From: DHVE2 group archaeon
GTDB lineage: Archaea > Thermoplasmatota > Thermoplasmata > Thermoplasmatales > Aciduliprofundaceae
DNA length: 64,000 bases
NCBI GenBank assembly: GCA_026993785.1
Contig: JALWRZ010000010.1
Span: 213,199 to 277,198 of the forward strand
Direction: 5' to 3'
The position numbers and the translations under genes are program-made. Positions 1 to 8,455 of the stretch are shown piece after piece. Positions within the stretch are counted from its first letter, which is position 1. Every line of letters begins with the position of its first letter. A model generated the notes under the pieces. That model was given only the letters and a program-made list of their open reading frames with translations, did not search any database and was not told the DNA's origin.

Positions 1-1
1 C

Positions 2-625
2 AAAAAAACGGGTACCACCACGGTAGGTATTGTTACGAAGGATGGTGTGGTTCTGGCTACCGAGCACAGGGCTAGCATGGATACCTTCATTGCGCACAAG
101 GTTGCCAAAAAGCTTTACAAGCTTGACTACAATATAGGAATGACCACAGCGGGTTTAGTGGGAGATCTGCAGGTCCTTGTTAGGTACATGAAGGCGGAGA
201 TATCGCTCTATCGAATAAGGAGGAACATGTATATGCCGGTGGGCGCGGCAGCCACGCTTCTCTCAAATATCCTCAATGAGAGAAAGTTCATGCCTTACTA
301 TGTGGGTCTAATTGTTGGAGGCTTTGATAGTAAAGGCTATCATGTTTACTCTATCGATGCTGCGGGAGGAGCGATAGAGGATAAATATGCCAGCGTGGGC
401 TCCGGGTCCCTATTTGTGTATGGCGTTTTGGAGGATAGATGGAAAGATAATCTTTCCCTGGATGAGGGAATAAATCTTTCCATTCGTGGAATAAATGCGG
501 CTATGAGGAGGGATGCCGCCAGCGGTGATGGCATATCAGTGGCTACAATAACCAAGGAGAGGGGATTTGAAGAAATAAGCGATGAAGAAGTGGAGAAAAG
601 GCTCAAAAAGATGAAACTGAAGTGA
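2..625 (+). CDS. psmB: Proteasome beta subunit (5' end outside window)
   Basis: Catalytic beta subunit of the archaeal 20S proteasome, a threonine protease in the cytoplasm. The reading frame is open from base 2, so the true start and part of the propeptide lie upstream. The visible start reads TG-TTTVG, the classic autoprocessing site: cleavage after the Gly exposes catalytic Thr1, coded at 14-16. The Asp, Lys and Ser motifs of the family follow (GLVGD, SIDAAGG, SGS). The mature length of about 203 residues is normal. The TGA stop overlaps the GTG start of the next gene (GTGA), so the two are probably cotranscribed. Identification is secure; only the N-terminus is missing. Confidence 0.97.
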   Translation, partial: KKTGTTTVGIVTKDGVVLATEHRASMDTFIAHKVAKKLYKLDYNIGMTTAGLVGDLQVLVRYMKAEISLYRIRRNMYMPVGAAATLLSNILNERKFMPYYVGLIVGGFDSKGYHVYSIDAAGGAIEDKYASVGSGSLFVYGVLEDRWKDNLSLDEGINLSIRGINAAMRRDAASGDGISVATITKERGFEEISDEEVEKRLKKMKLK

Positions 626-2574
626 TTTGGATGCCATGGGAAGATGTTCTTGAGCAGGCTTTAGAGATAACGGCTCAGTTGGCACCAGGTGTGGATATAA
701 CCAATATAGATTTAGAGGGTCCTCTTATAGTGATTTATACTAAGGACATGGAGTTCTTTGCTGACCATCCAGAAGTTATAAAGAAGATAGCGCAGACCAT
801 AAGACGGAGAATATCTGTAAGACCTGACCCATCGCTTCTGATGGATGAGAAGGAGGCTAGGGAGGAAATCCTCAATCTGGTACCCGAAAGCGCAGGTATC
901 AAGGATATCTATTTTGTTCCCGAAACGGGGGAGGTGGTTATTGAAGCTGAATCGCCCAGGGATGTTATTGGAGAAGGCGGTCAGCTTCTCAACGAGATTA
1001 AGAAGAAGGTAAAATGGGCGCCCCGAGTGGTTCGTGCCCCACCTTTAGAATCCAAGATCGTTAAGGAGATGAGAGAATACCTGAGATTGATACGGGAGGA
1101 GAGGAGAGAGATACTGCGAAATATAGGCAAGAGGATAAATAGACCTCCTCTGAGTGGGGAGCAGTGGGTTCGTGTAGAAGCGCTAGGAGGTTACAGAGAA
1201 GTGGGGAGAAGTGCGACGCTCATAATGACGCGAACAAGCAGAGTGCTTGTAGACTGCGGTCTCGACGTGGCCTCGGTTAATAAGGAAGAGCCCTGGAGCG
1301 GTGCACCCTATTTATATGTTCCCGATGTGTGGGATGCCAGTGATCCCCAGAATCCCTTCAAACATATAGATGCAGTAGTTTTGACACATGCGCATCTTGA
1401 CCACTGTGGATTGATACCTCTGCTTTACAAGTACAACTACGATGGCCCCGTTTATATGACAGAGCCCACAAGAGATTTGGCGGCGATGCTTCTTATAGAC
1501 TACATAAAGGTGGCGCAATCTGAGGGCAAGAAGGTTCCATATGAGTCCAAGCACATTAAGGAGATGATAAAGCATACCATAACTCTTAAATACGGGGAGA
1601 CTACAGATATAGCTCCCGATATAAGGCTCACATTTCACAACGCAGGCCACATTCTGGGCTCCGCCGTAGCGCATTTCCATATAGGAGAGGGACTTTACAA
1701 TGTGGTGGTAACAGGGGACATAAAATTTGAGAGGTCCTGGTTATTCAACGCCGCCCATAACAGATTCCCAAGAGTGGAAACAGTTGTTATGGAGAGCACC
1801 TACGGTGGTCGGGAGGATTATCAGCCTTCCCGAAGAGAGGCCAGCGAAAGATTAAAGGACATAGTTAATAGAACAATCGAGCGCGGCGGTAAGGTACTCA
1901 TTCCAGTGTTTGCTGTTGGTCGCTCTCAGGAGGTTATGCTTGTTCTGGAGAATTATATAAGGAAGGGCGAGATCCCCGAGGTACCCATATATCTGGATGG
2001 CATGATATGGGAAGCCACGACTATCCATGCAGCCTACCCCGAATATCTTAACAAGGATTTGAGGGAGCTTATATTCCTCAAGAAGGAAAATCCGTTTCTC
2101 TCTCCCATATTCCATCGTGTGGAAGCTGCTGAAAGAAGGGAAGAGGTGATAAACTCTGCGGATCCCCTTATAGTTCTTTCCACTTCAGGTATGATGAACG
2201 GAGGTCCTGTTTTGGAGTATTTCAAGCACTGGGCGGATGATCCCAAGAACACCTTAGTATTTGTGGGTTATCAGGCGGTGGGCACCCTGGGCAGAAGAAT
2301 ACAGAACGGCCTTAAGGAACTTATTATGAGCCACGAAGGGCATCCCATAAAAATTGAGGTGAAGATGAATATTGAAACCATCGACGGCTTTTCCGGTCAT
2401 TCAGATAGACGGCAGCTTGTTCAGTATATTGCATCTATGAATCCCAAGCCTGAAAGAGTGATTCTGTGCCACGGTGAAGAAAGCAAATGCATAGACCTTG
2501 CCATAGGTCTCCATAAGAGATACGGAATAGAAACCATAGCTCCGAAGAATCTGGAGGTTCTAAGAGTTAAATGA
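622..2574 (+). CDS. fttA: aCPSF1/FttA: KH-domain beta-CASP ribonuclease, transcription termination factor
   Basis: Archaeal homologue of the CPSF73 nuclease. The family cleaves nascent RNA and promotes factor-dependent transcription termination. Residues about 1-180 form the N-terminal KH region. The metallo-beta-lactamase core carries [10 protein letters not shown] (the HxHxDH zinc motif), and further metal ligands appear in the GHILGS and VTGDIKFE segments. The beta-CASP part ends with the GFSGHSD and CHGEE motifs. The length of 650 is usual for the family. The listed start is the GTG overlapping the psmB stop; an ATG nine bases downstream (631) is an equally good start. The gene abuts convergent trm5 without a spacer. 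Confidence 0.95.
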   Translation: MIWMPWEDVLEQALEITAQLAPGVDITNIDLEGPLIVIYTKDMEFFADHPEVIKKIAQTIRRRISVRPDPSLLMDEKEAREEILNLVPESAGIKDIYFVPETGEVVIEAESPRDVIGEGGQLLNEIKKKVKWAPRVVRAPPLESKIVKEMREYLRLIREERREILRNIGKRINRPPLSGEQWVRVEALGGYREVGRSATLIMTRTSRVLVDCGLDVASVNKEEPWSGAPYLYVPDVWDASDPQNPFKHIDAVVLTHAHLDHCGLIPLLYKYNYDGPVYMTEPTRDLAAMLLIDYIKVAQSEGKKVPYESKHIKEMIKHTITLKYGETTDIAPDIRLTFHNAGHILGSAVAHFHIGEGLYNVVVTGDIKFERSWLFNAAHNRFPRVETVVMESTYGGREDYQPSRREASERLKDIVNRTIERGGKVLIPVFAVGRSQEVMLVLENYIRKGEIPEVPIYLDGMIWEATTIHAAYPEYLNKDLRELIFLKKENPFLSPIFHRVEAAERREEVINSADPLIVLSTSGMMNGGPVLEYFKHWADDPKNTLVFVGYQAVGTLGRRIQNGLKELIMSHEGHPIKIEVKMNIETIDGFSGHSDRRQLVQYIASMNPKPERVILCHGEESKCIDLAIGLHKRYGIETIAPKNLEVLRVK

Positions 2575-3513
2575 TTAAAGAAGTTTAATGAGAAATCCAA
2601 ACATGTCTAAGGAAGGAGAATAGGCGTGAACTCTCCTTTTTTCGAGAATTTTTATTCTGTAACCTAACTTTTCGGCTGTTTGGATAAGATTCTCCTCTCT
2701 TTTATTCTCCCGTGGTAGGATTTCGTAGTAATGTATTTCGCCACCTTTTTTCAATGTAGCTAAGGCATAGGGAAGAAACTCAAAGGAGGAGTGGGGGAGA
2801 TTCATTATGACCCTATCCACATCCTTCATTCTCTTTGCAATCACCCTGGCATCACCGAGATACACTTCTATTCCCTCCACCTTGTTTATTCTTATATTTT
2901 CCTTCAGATACTCCACTGCGTGGGGGTTTATATCGCAGGCATAAATTTTCACCTTTCTGTATTTGGCTATAAGAATTGAGAAGGGTCCGCATCCTGCAAA
3001 CATATCAAATATCTTTTCTCCATCCCTCACTCTCTGCACAACTCGCCATCTTTCCGTCGCGAGCCTGGGAGAAAAATATACCTTGCCAAGATCCACCTTT
3101 AATCTTATACCATATTCCCTATGGATGGTTTCCAAGCTGTCTCCCTTAACAAGCTTAAGTTTTCTTATTCTCTCCTCACCTTCAACGCCGTAATCTATCG
3201 CTATCACTCTAATATTCCTTCTCTTCTTGAGCTTCTCTATAACTTTATCCAGATCTCTTCCTTCTCTGTATTTCACAATGGCGATATCCCCCACAATATC
3301 GTATGCACCTATCTTTCCCCTCTCTTTTCTGTACTCTTCAAAATCTTCGTAGACAATGGGGAAACCCTCCATCTCTTCTTTAACTGGGATAATTACGTAT
3401 TCTCCATCTTTCTTTATTTTTAGCTCTGCGATAAGATCACGAGATGCCAAATATCTGCGAATCCTCTCTGCCTCTTTCCTGTGCACTTTTACGCCGGGAG
3501 CTCTCATCCTCAT
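2575..3513 (-). CDS. trm5: tRNA (guanine37-N1)-methyltransferase Trm5
   Basis: Transfers methyl from SAM to N1 of G37 in tRNA, which prevents frameshifting. The SAM-binding motif FAGCGPFSILIAK and the family NLPHSSFEFL motif near the C-terminus identify it; an N-terminal D1-like domain precedes the Rossmann core. The length of 312 fits archaeal Trm5. The start overlaps the stop of the upstream kinase gene by four bases, so it is probably read from the kinase transcript. Related Taw2 aminocarboxypropyl transferases share the fold, but the NLP motif favours Trm5. Confidence 0.9.
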   Translation of the reverse strand: MRMRAPGVKVHRKEAERIRRYLASRDLIAELKIKKDGEYVIIPVKEEMEGFPIVYEDFEEYRKERGKIGAYDIVGDIAIVKYREGRDLDKVIEKLKKRRNIRVIAIDYGVEGEERIRKLKLVKGDSLETIHREYGIRLKVDLGKVYFSPRLATERWRVVQRVRDGEKIFDMFAGCGPFSILIAKYRKVKIYACDINPHAVEYLKENIRINKVEGIEVYLGDARVIAKRMKDVDRVIMNLPHSSFEFLPYALATLKKGGEIHYYEILPRENKREENLIQTAEKLGYRIKILEKRRVHAYSPSLDMFGFLIKLL

Positions 3514-6500
3514 TCCTTAGGGATTCTTACTACAAATATGCTTCCCTGGGGTTTGTTATCCTCGACCCATATCTCTCCATCGTGAAGTTCCACAAGCATC
3601 TTCACAATGGTGAGACCAAGTCCGCTGCCCTTCACAGAGGTATCTGCCCTCTGAAACGGCTCGAAAATCTTCTTCTTTATTTTATCAGGTATTCCTGGGC
3701 CATCATCCGCTATTCTGATTTCCACCATGTAGTCCTTCTCTTCCGCCGTCACATCCACACGATTGGCACCGTATTTGAACGCATTATCCAAAAGATTCGT
3801 GAATACTTCCTTTAAAATGGGATAAGCTTCTATGAAGATATCCTTCATATCTATACGAAGCTCCTTCTCGGGATATTTCTCGCGGATAAGTGAGGCTACG
3901 CCCTCTATCATCTCCCTTAAGTTGATCTCCTCTTTCTCCTCATCTATTTTCTTTCTGCCCAGCTTGGAGAAGAGTCTTGCTCTTTCAATTATCTCCTCGG
4001 CCTCCTTTATGGCATTGTCCATGGCCTCCAAGAACTCCTCCGATGGCATCTCTCTCATAAGGTCAATATAACCCCTCAGCACCGCTAGAGGATTCTTCAG
4101 GTCATGGCTTATTATGTGGACCATAAGCTCCTGCAGGTTCCTGGCCTTTTTCTCCTCTTCCATGGCCTCTAATCCTGCAAGGGCTACGCCCATATGAGAC
4201 GCGAGCATATCCAGGAGAAGTCTCTCATCCTCACTTATGCTATCGACCTCATCGCGCTGCACATCAAGCACCCCGTATACTTTGTCCTTCGCATAGATGG
4301 GCGTAGCATACTCGCATCTCGCACTTTCAACACCTGGCACATAAAGAGGATCTTTAGTAACGTCAGGGCTGTAGTAGGGGGCTTTGTTCCTTATAACCCA
4401 AGGGGTAATTCCCTTGTCTCCATAGAGATCTAGGACTACATCGGGATTGGTGTAACCTCTGTGCTTCCTGATAATTACTTTATCACCTACTACTTTGCCT
4501 ATGGCTACATTGCGGAAATTGAGAATGTTGTAAAGAGAATCGATTGCGATCTCATAAATTTCATCCTCATTCCTGGCCAGTTTTATCTCCTCGAATACCT
4601 TCACCATAGCTATGAGATTGTCCTCCATCTCCTTAATCTGGGTTATATCTTGAAGGGAAACCATGTCTCCGGGAGCTCCTTCCCACTCCACCACATTGGC
4701 CTTGGTTAGGGCCCACAGAACCTCTCCATTTTTCTTCAAAAATTTCACTATGTAGCTCTCGGGGATCTTCTCTCCTCTCATTCTCCTGCGGTAGTTCTCA
4801 AGGAGGTAATCTCTCATATCAGGATGCACAAATTTTGTGAAGCGCTCGCCGATCATTTCATTCACAGCATATCCGAGCATATCTGCCAGTGCCTTATTTA
4901 CAAATACCATTTTCTCATCCTGAATCACGGCGATGCCGCTCAGCATGTTTTCCAGAAGATTCTTGTATTTCTCCCATTCTTTTCTTAGCCTCTCTTCCCA
5001 TCTTTTTCTTTCGGTAATATCCATATTCACTCCAATGGTTCCTATAACGTTACCTTTGGAATCCTTGAGAGGAGAAGCATGGATTAGAACATTGATGAGT
5101 TTTCCATCCTTCGTGATGAAAACAGATTCGTAGGAATCGCTTATGCCCTTCTTTCTTCTCTCTGTACCTTCCTTCATCTTTCGGTATCCTTCCTCGGTGG
5201 TTAGCTCCCTTAGATTCTTACCTATAAGCTCTTCTGGTCTATAGCCAAGCATTTCCGCAAATTTCCTATTGGTGAAGGTTATGTTATCGTCCAAATCGGT
5301 GGTGACTATACCAACTATGCTTGTGTTTATAAGATTTTCAAATCTTTCCCTCGCTATCTCTGTCTCGGTATAAAGCTGGGCATTGGCAATGGCTATGGAG
5401 AGAACCGGTGCTATGGTTTCCAGAAGTTTTTTCTCTTCCTCACCTATATTTTTCTCCTTGCTTTGAATGAATACGGCTCCAATAACCTTGTTTTTATAAC
5501 GCAGGGGCACGCCTAAAAACGAACCAGGAATCCAGCCGATAACATGAACCTTAACAGGAACCTTCTTTACATCCCTCTCAAAATCTTTCAAAAGAAGAGT
5601 TTTTCCTGTTTTTATCACGAAACCTGTCAAAGAATCTGTGAGTTTTAGAGGTTTAAGTTTGTAGGTTATATCCACATCCTCTTCTATGAATTTCTCCATT
5701 CTTACCTCATTATTTTTTTCGTCGTAGACAGCTATGGAGTAGGTATCAAAACGCATGATTTTCTTCAATTCTTCATAAATTTTCAGGTAAAGCTTCTGTA
5801 AATCTAACTCGGAGCTTATACTCTGTGTAAAATCGTAGAGGAGCTGAAGCTGCTGGTTTTGCTTCAACAACCTTTCTTCTGCAGCCTTTCTTTCCCTTAT
5901 ATCCTCCAAGATTGCACCCATAGTTTTTACTTTTCCATTCTTATCCCTTACCACTATGATTTTTAGATGCACAGGTATCTTGTTTCCATACTTATCCTTT
6001 CTCACAGTTTCTATCTCCCATTTCCCGCTTTTTCTCATCTCTTCCAGCTCTTTTTTCTGCTGCCCCTCATAAACTTCAAAAATAGACACATGCTTTCCTA
6101 GAAGCTCATCTTTTTTCCAACCAAAGATTTCTTCCATGGCTTTGTTGGCATATATGATTTTTCCCTCATTATCTGTGAGTATTACTCCATCACTGAAATG
6201 CTCCAGCGCTGTGGCAAGTCTAAGAATTTCTTTCTCTCTCTCCTTCCTTTCAGTGATATCTCGTCCTGTAATTAAGGCATGAACTTTTCCATTTATTATA
6301 AACGCGGATGGTGATATTTCGAGGAAAAAGATTTCCCCATTTTTTCTTTGTGCAGGGACCTCGATGAGGGGATATCTCTTGAATCCCAGGGTTCCCTTGA
6401 GAATCATCTCCGCAATTTTTCTCGTTCTCTCTCGATATTCTTTTGGTACGAGATATTCAAAATATTTCTTTCCCACAATCTCTTCGGCAGTGTATCCAAA

Positions 6501-7697
6501 TATCTTCTCTGCCGCCGGATTCCAGTACTCTATTCTTCCTTTGGAATCCACCATTATTATGGCATCTCTCGCCATCTCGCCTATAGCCCTGTAGCGCATC
6601 TCTATCTCATTTCTCTTTGAGAGGTCTCGGGCAATGATGATAACGAGCTCCTTGCCTCCAATTTCCACCAGATTTGCAGAGAGCTCGATGGGAACAAGAT
6701 AACCTTTTTTATGCCTATTAAACACCTCCATTACAATGTGCTTATTCTTCTTGAGTATGCTTCCTATGGTGGGTAGTCTATCTCTCATCTCTTCAGGTAT
6801 TATGGCTTCAAGTCCCTTCTCCAACAGCTCTTCGCGGGTATAACCAAGCATTTCCGCTGCTTGTTTATTTACATCTATAATTTTGCCATCTAATGTTTCA
6901 ATGAAAATTCCATCGGGAGAGCTATCTATTATGGATTTGTAGAATTTTCGCTCCTCTTCAAGCTTTTCTTCCAATTTTTTTCTTTCCGTGATATCATGCT
7001 TTATGGCTACAAAGTTGATTATCTCCCCCTTCTCATTTTTTACGGGAACGATGGTCATCTCTTCCCAGTAGAGTGTTCCATCCTTTCTCTTATTTATCAA
7101 CTCCCCATGCCAGATTTTGCCCGAGAGAATGGTGTCCCACATATTCTTGTAAAATTCCCTGGTATGTTTGCCACTTTTCAGAATTCTTGGATTCTGACCA
7201 ATAGCTTCCTTAGCTGTATAACCGGTAAGCTTGGTGAATGCGGGGTTAACATACTGGATGGTGCCATTAACATCCGCAACAACAAGGGCTTCCACCATAT
7301 TATCTGTGGCAGATTTGATTATCTTTGTTTCCTGGTAAATTTCATAGAAACGGGTGCGATCTATTATTGTAGCCACGAAAAATTCTCCTGTAAAATTGAA
7401 TCTCAACTCTACAAAATAAGTCTGGCCATGGGTATTAGTAAGCCTAACAACATCAGTTCTTGCTTCACCACTCTTTTTAGCTCTCTCTAAAGCGTTCTGA
7501 ATGATTTTGCGATCTTCATCAATAACCAAATCCAGAAAATTTTTACCTATAATCTCTTCTTTTTTTACCTTTCCTCTTCTAAGGGTCTCTGCATTACAAT
7601 CCAAGATAGTGTAATCTTTATCCAAAAGCACAATACCGATCGTGATCTCATCGCATATTTTTCCTAATCTCTTCTCTACAGGGGTCACGGATATCAA
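3510..7697 (-). CDS. Large cytosolic sensor histidine kinase, about seven PAS and two GAF domains
   Basis: A 1395-residue kinase with no membrane segment. Reading along the protein I see five consecutive PAS domains (about 10-610, most ending in a D-I-T-E-R-K-type junction), a GAF domain (630-780), two more PAS domains (790-1030) and a second GAF (1040-1180). The dimerisation/phosphoacceptor helix follows, with the histidine in HIISHDLKNPL, then an HATPase domain with N box LLDNAFKYGA, DDGPGIP and GSGLGLTIVK. All catalytic boxes are intact. It lies 50 bp downstream of a receiver-only protein, its likely partner. The input signal is unknown; such PAS/GAF arrays usually sense redox, gases or small ligands. 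From the first GAF onward it has the same layout as the kinase at 47.2 kb. Confidence 0.92.
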   Translation of the reverse strand: MISVTPVEKRLGKICDEITIGIVLLDKDYTILDCNAETLRRGKVKKEEIIGKNFLDLVIDEDRKIIQNALERAKKSGEARTDVVRLTNTHGQTYFVELRFNFTGEFFVATIIDRTRFYEIYQETKIIKSATDNMVEALVVADVNGTIQYVNPAFTKLTGYTAKEAIGQNPRILKSGKHTREFYKNMWDTILSGKIWHGELINKRKDGTLYWEEMTIVPVKNEKGEIINFVAIKHDITERKKLEEKLEEERKFYKSIIDSSPDGIFIETLDGKIIDVNKQAAEMLGYTREELLEKGLEAIIPEEMRDRLPTIGSILKKNKHIVMEVFNRHKKGYLVPIELSANLVEIGGKELVIIIARDLSKRNEIEMRYRAIGEMARDAIIMVDSKGRIEYWNPAAEKIFGYTAEEIVGKKYFEYLVPKEYRERTRKIAEMILKGTLGFKRYPLIEVPAQRKNGEIFFLEISPSAFIINGKVHALITGRDITERKEREKEILRLATALEHFSDGVILTDNEGKIIYANKAMEEIFGWKKDELLGKHVSIFEVYEGQQKKELEEMRKSGKWEIETVRKDKYGNKIPVHLKIIVVRDKNGKVKTMGAILEDIRERKAAEERLLKQNQQLQLLYDFTQSISSELDLQKLYLKIYEELKKIMRFDTYSIAVYDEKNNEVRMEKFIEEDVDITYKLKPLKLTDSLTGFVIKTGKTLLLKDFERDVKKVPVKVHVIGWIPGSFLGVPLRYKNKVIGAVFIQSKEKNIGEEEKKLLETIAPVLSIAIANAQLYTETEIARERFENLINTSIVGIVTTDLDDNITFTNRKFAEMLGYRPEELIGKNLRELTTEEGYRKMKEGTERRKKGISDSYESVFITKDGKLINVLIHASPLKDSKGNVIGTIGVNMDITERKRWEERLRKEWEKYKNLLENMLSGIAVIQDEKMVFVNKALADMLGYAVNEMIGERFTKFVHPDMRDYLLENYRRRMRGEKIPESYIVKFLKKNGEVLWALTKANVVEWEGAPGDMVSLQDITQIKEMEDNLIAMVKVFEEIKLARNEDEIYEIAIDSLYNILNFRNVAIGKVVGDKVIIRKHRGYTNPDVVLDLYGDKGITPWVIRNKAPYYSPDVTKDPLYVPGVESARCEYATPIYAKDKVYGVLDVQRDEVDSISEDERLLLDMLASHMGVALAGLEAMEEEKKARNLQELMVHIISHDLKNPLAVLRGYIDLMREMPSEEFLEAMDNAIKEAEEIIERARLFSKLGRKKIDEEKEEINLREMIEGVASLIREKYPEKELRIDMKDIFIEAYPILKEVFTNLLDNAFKYGANRVDVTAEEKDYMVEIRIADDGPGIPDKIKKKIFEPFQRADTSVKGSGLGLTIVKMLVELHDGEIWVEDNKPQGSIFVVRIPKE

Positions 7698-7747
7698 ATT
7701 TTACTTCTCATATTAAATATTTTGCGTATTTTTATCCCTCGGGATAA

Positions 7748-8074
7748 TTAAAATTCCAGGTATTTAAGAAGTTCCTCGATACGGAATGGCTTATGGAGAA
7801 CTTTATATTTCTCGTGGGTCAAATCATCAAAGGCTGAAATTATGAGTATCCTATCTTTATTCACCTTCTTTTCCGCCTCCTTCGCTAGAGTGAATCCATC
7901 CACTCCCGGAAGTTCGTAATCAAGAATGTAGAAATCATAATTCTCCTCTTTTATTTTTTCAAGAGCCTCTTCTCCATCATAAAATGCATCTACCTCTGCA
8001 GATTTTTTCTTCTTCAGTATATCCTTAATCAACCCGACCATGGAACGGCTATCTTCTACCACCATTATTTTCAT
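7748..8074 (-). CDS. Stand-alone response-regulator receiver (CheY-like) protein
   Basis: A 108-residue receiver domain with no output domain. The acidic pair E7-D8 (VVEDS), the phospho-accepting D52 (ILDYELPG), a Ser in ISAF and the conserved Lys in HKPF are all present, so it should be phosphorylatable. It is first in an apparent unit with the large PAS/GAF kinase (50 bp gap), and the two probably form a phosphorelay. With no effector domain it would have to act by protein contact or pass the phosphate on. A TATA-like ttatata stretch sits about 25-30 bases before the start, and a perfect 14-bp palindrome lies just upstream of that. Confidence 0.93.
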   Translation of the reverse strand: MKIMVVEDSRSMVGLIKDILKKKKSAEVDAFYDGEEALEKIKEENYDFYILDYELPGVDGFTLAKEAEKKVNKDRILIISAFDDLTHEKYKVLHKPFRIEELLKYLEF

Positions 8075-8112
8075 CGTAATAGATATCGTTATGGAAGTAT
8101 ATAAAAGGTTAT

Positions 8113-8126
8113 ATGAGCATGCTCAT
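8113..8126. promoter_or_regulatory. Perfect 14-bp palindrome upstream of the receiver gene TATA box
   Basis: ATGAGCATGCTCAT equals its own reverse complement. It lies directly upstream (on the minus strand) of the CCTTTTATATA promoter element of the receiver/kinase unit, where an archaeal activator or a repressor that occludes the factor-B site would bind. Assignment as an operator is inference; the palindrome itself is exact. Confidence 0.4.
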
Positions 8127-8196
8127 TTTGTAGCACTTTGCATCAAAATTTTTCGATTAATATCGCTGATTCTCACAAAATTAGAATACTCTCTAT

Positions 8197-8221
8197 ACTT
8201 TTAAATAACCTGGTTCGAACC
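8197..8221 (+). promoter_or_regulatory. Promoter of the secreted peptide gene with a 10-bp palindrome
   Basis: The TATA-like element ACTTTTAAATAA is followed at 8212-8221 by GGTTCGAACC, a perfect palindrome located between the TATA box and the expected transcription start near 8225. A site there would block transcription when occupied. GGTGAT at about 8230-8235 is a Shine-Dalgarno sequence for the ATG at 8240. Confidence 0.45.
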
Positions 8222-8239
8222 GTTTTCTTGGTGATTAAG

Positions 8240-8455
8240 ATGAATAGGAAACTCCTATTTGGGATTATAGCGATTCTGGCGCTCTTCGGTATAGCGGTCC
8301 TCTCAGGGGTGCACGCCAGCACGGGGGTTACGCTTCTGGACGATTCATCCTCCAATGGCCAAACGCAGGACGATCCTCCGCTTGACTATGATTATGCAGT
8401 GATATTCCATACCCAGCTATTGGACGATCCTCCGCTCGATTATGATTATGCTTGA
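8240..8455 (+). CDS. Small secreted peptide with duplicated DDPPLDYDYA motif
   Basis: A 71-residue protein of no family I recognise. Residues 1-26 form a clear signal peptide: basic start MNRK, a hydrophobic stretch, then a plausible cleavage site after VHA. The mature part is about 45 residues, acidic and rich in Asp and Tyr. It contains the same 10-residue block, DDPPLDYDYA, twice, the second copy ending exactly at the C-terminus; the repeat is also visible in the DNA (spacing 57 bases). A TATA box and GGTGAT Shine-Dalgarno support the ATG at 8240. The last 10 bases overlap the 3' end of the convergent STAND/TPR regulator. It could be a secreted signal, a processed peptide or a small surface protein. 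Confidence 0.72.
   Translation: MNRKLLFGIIAILALFGIAVLSGVHASTGVTLLDDSSSNGQTQDDPPLDYDYAVIFHTQLLDDPPLDYDYA

Noticed and set aside
8212-8221. GGTTCGAACC resembles a tRNA T-loop
   Set aside because: No acceptor, D or anticodon stems can be drawn around it; kept only as a palindrome in a promoter.
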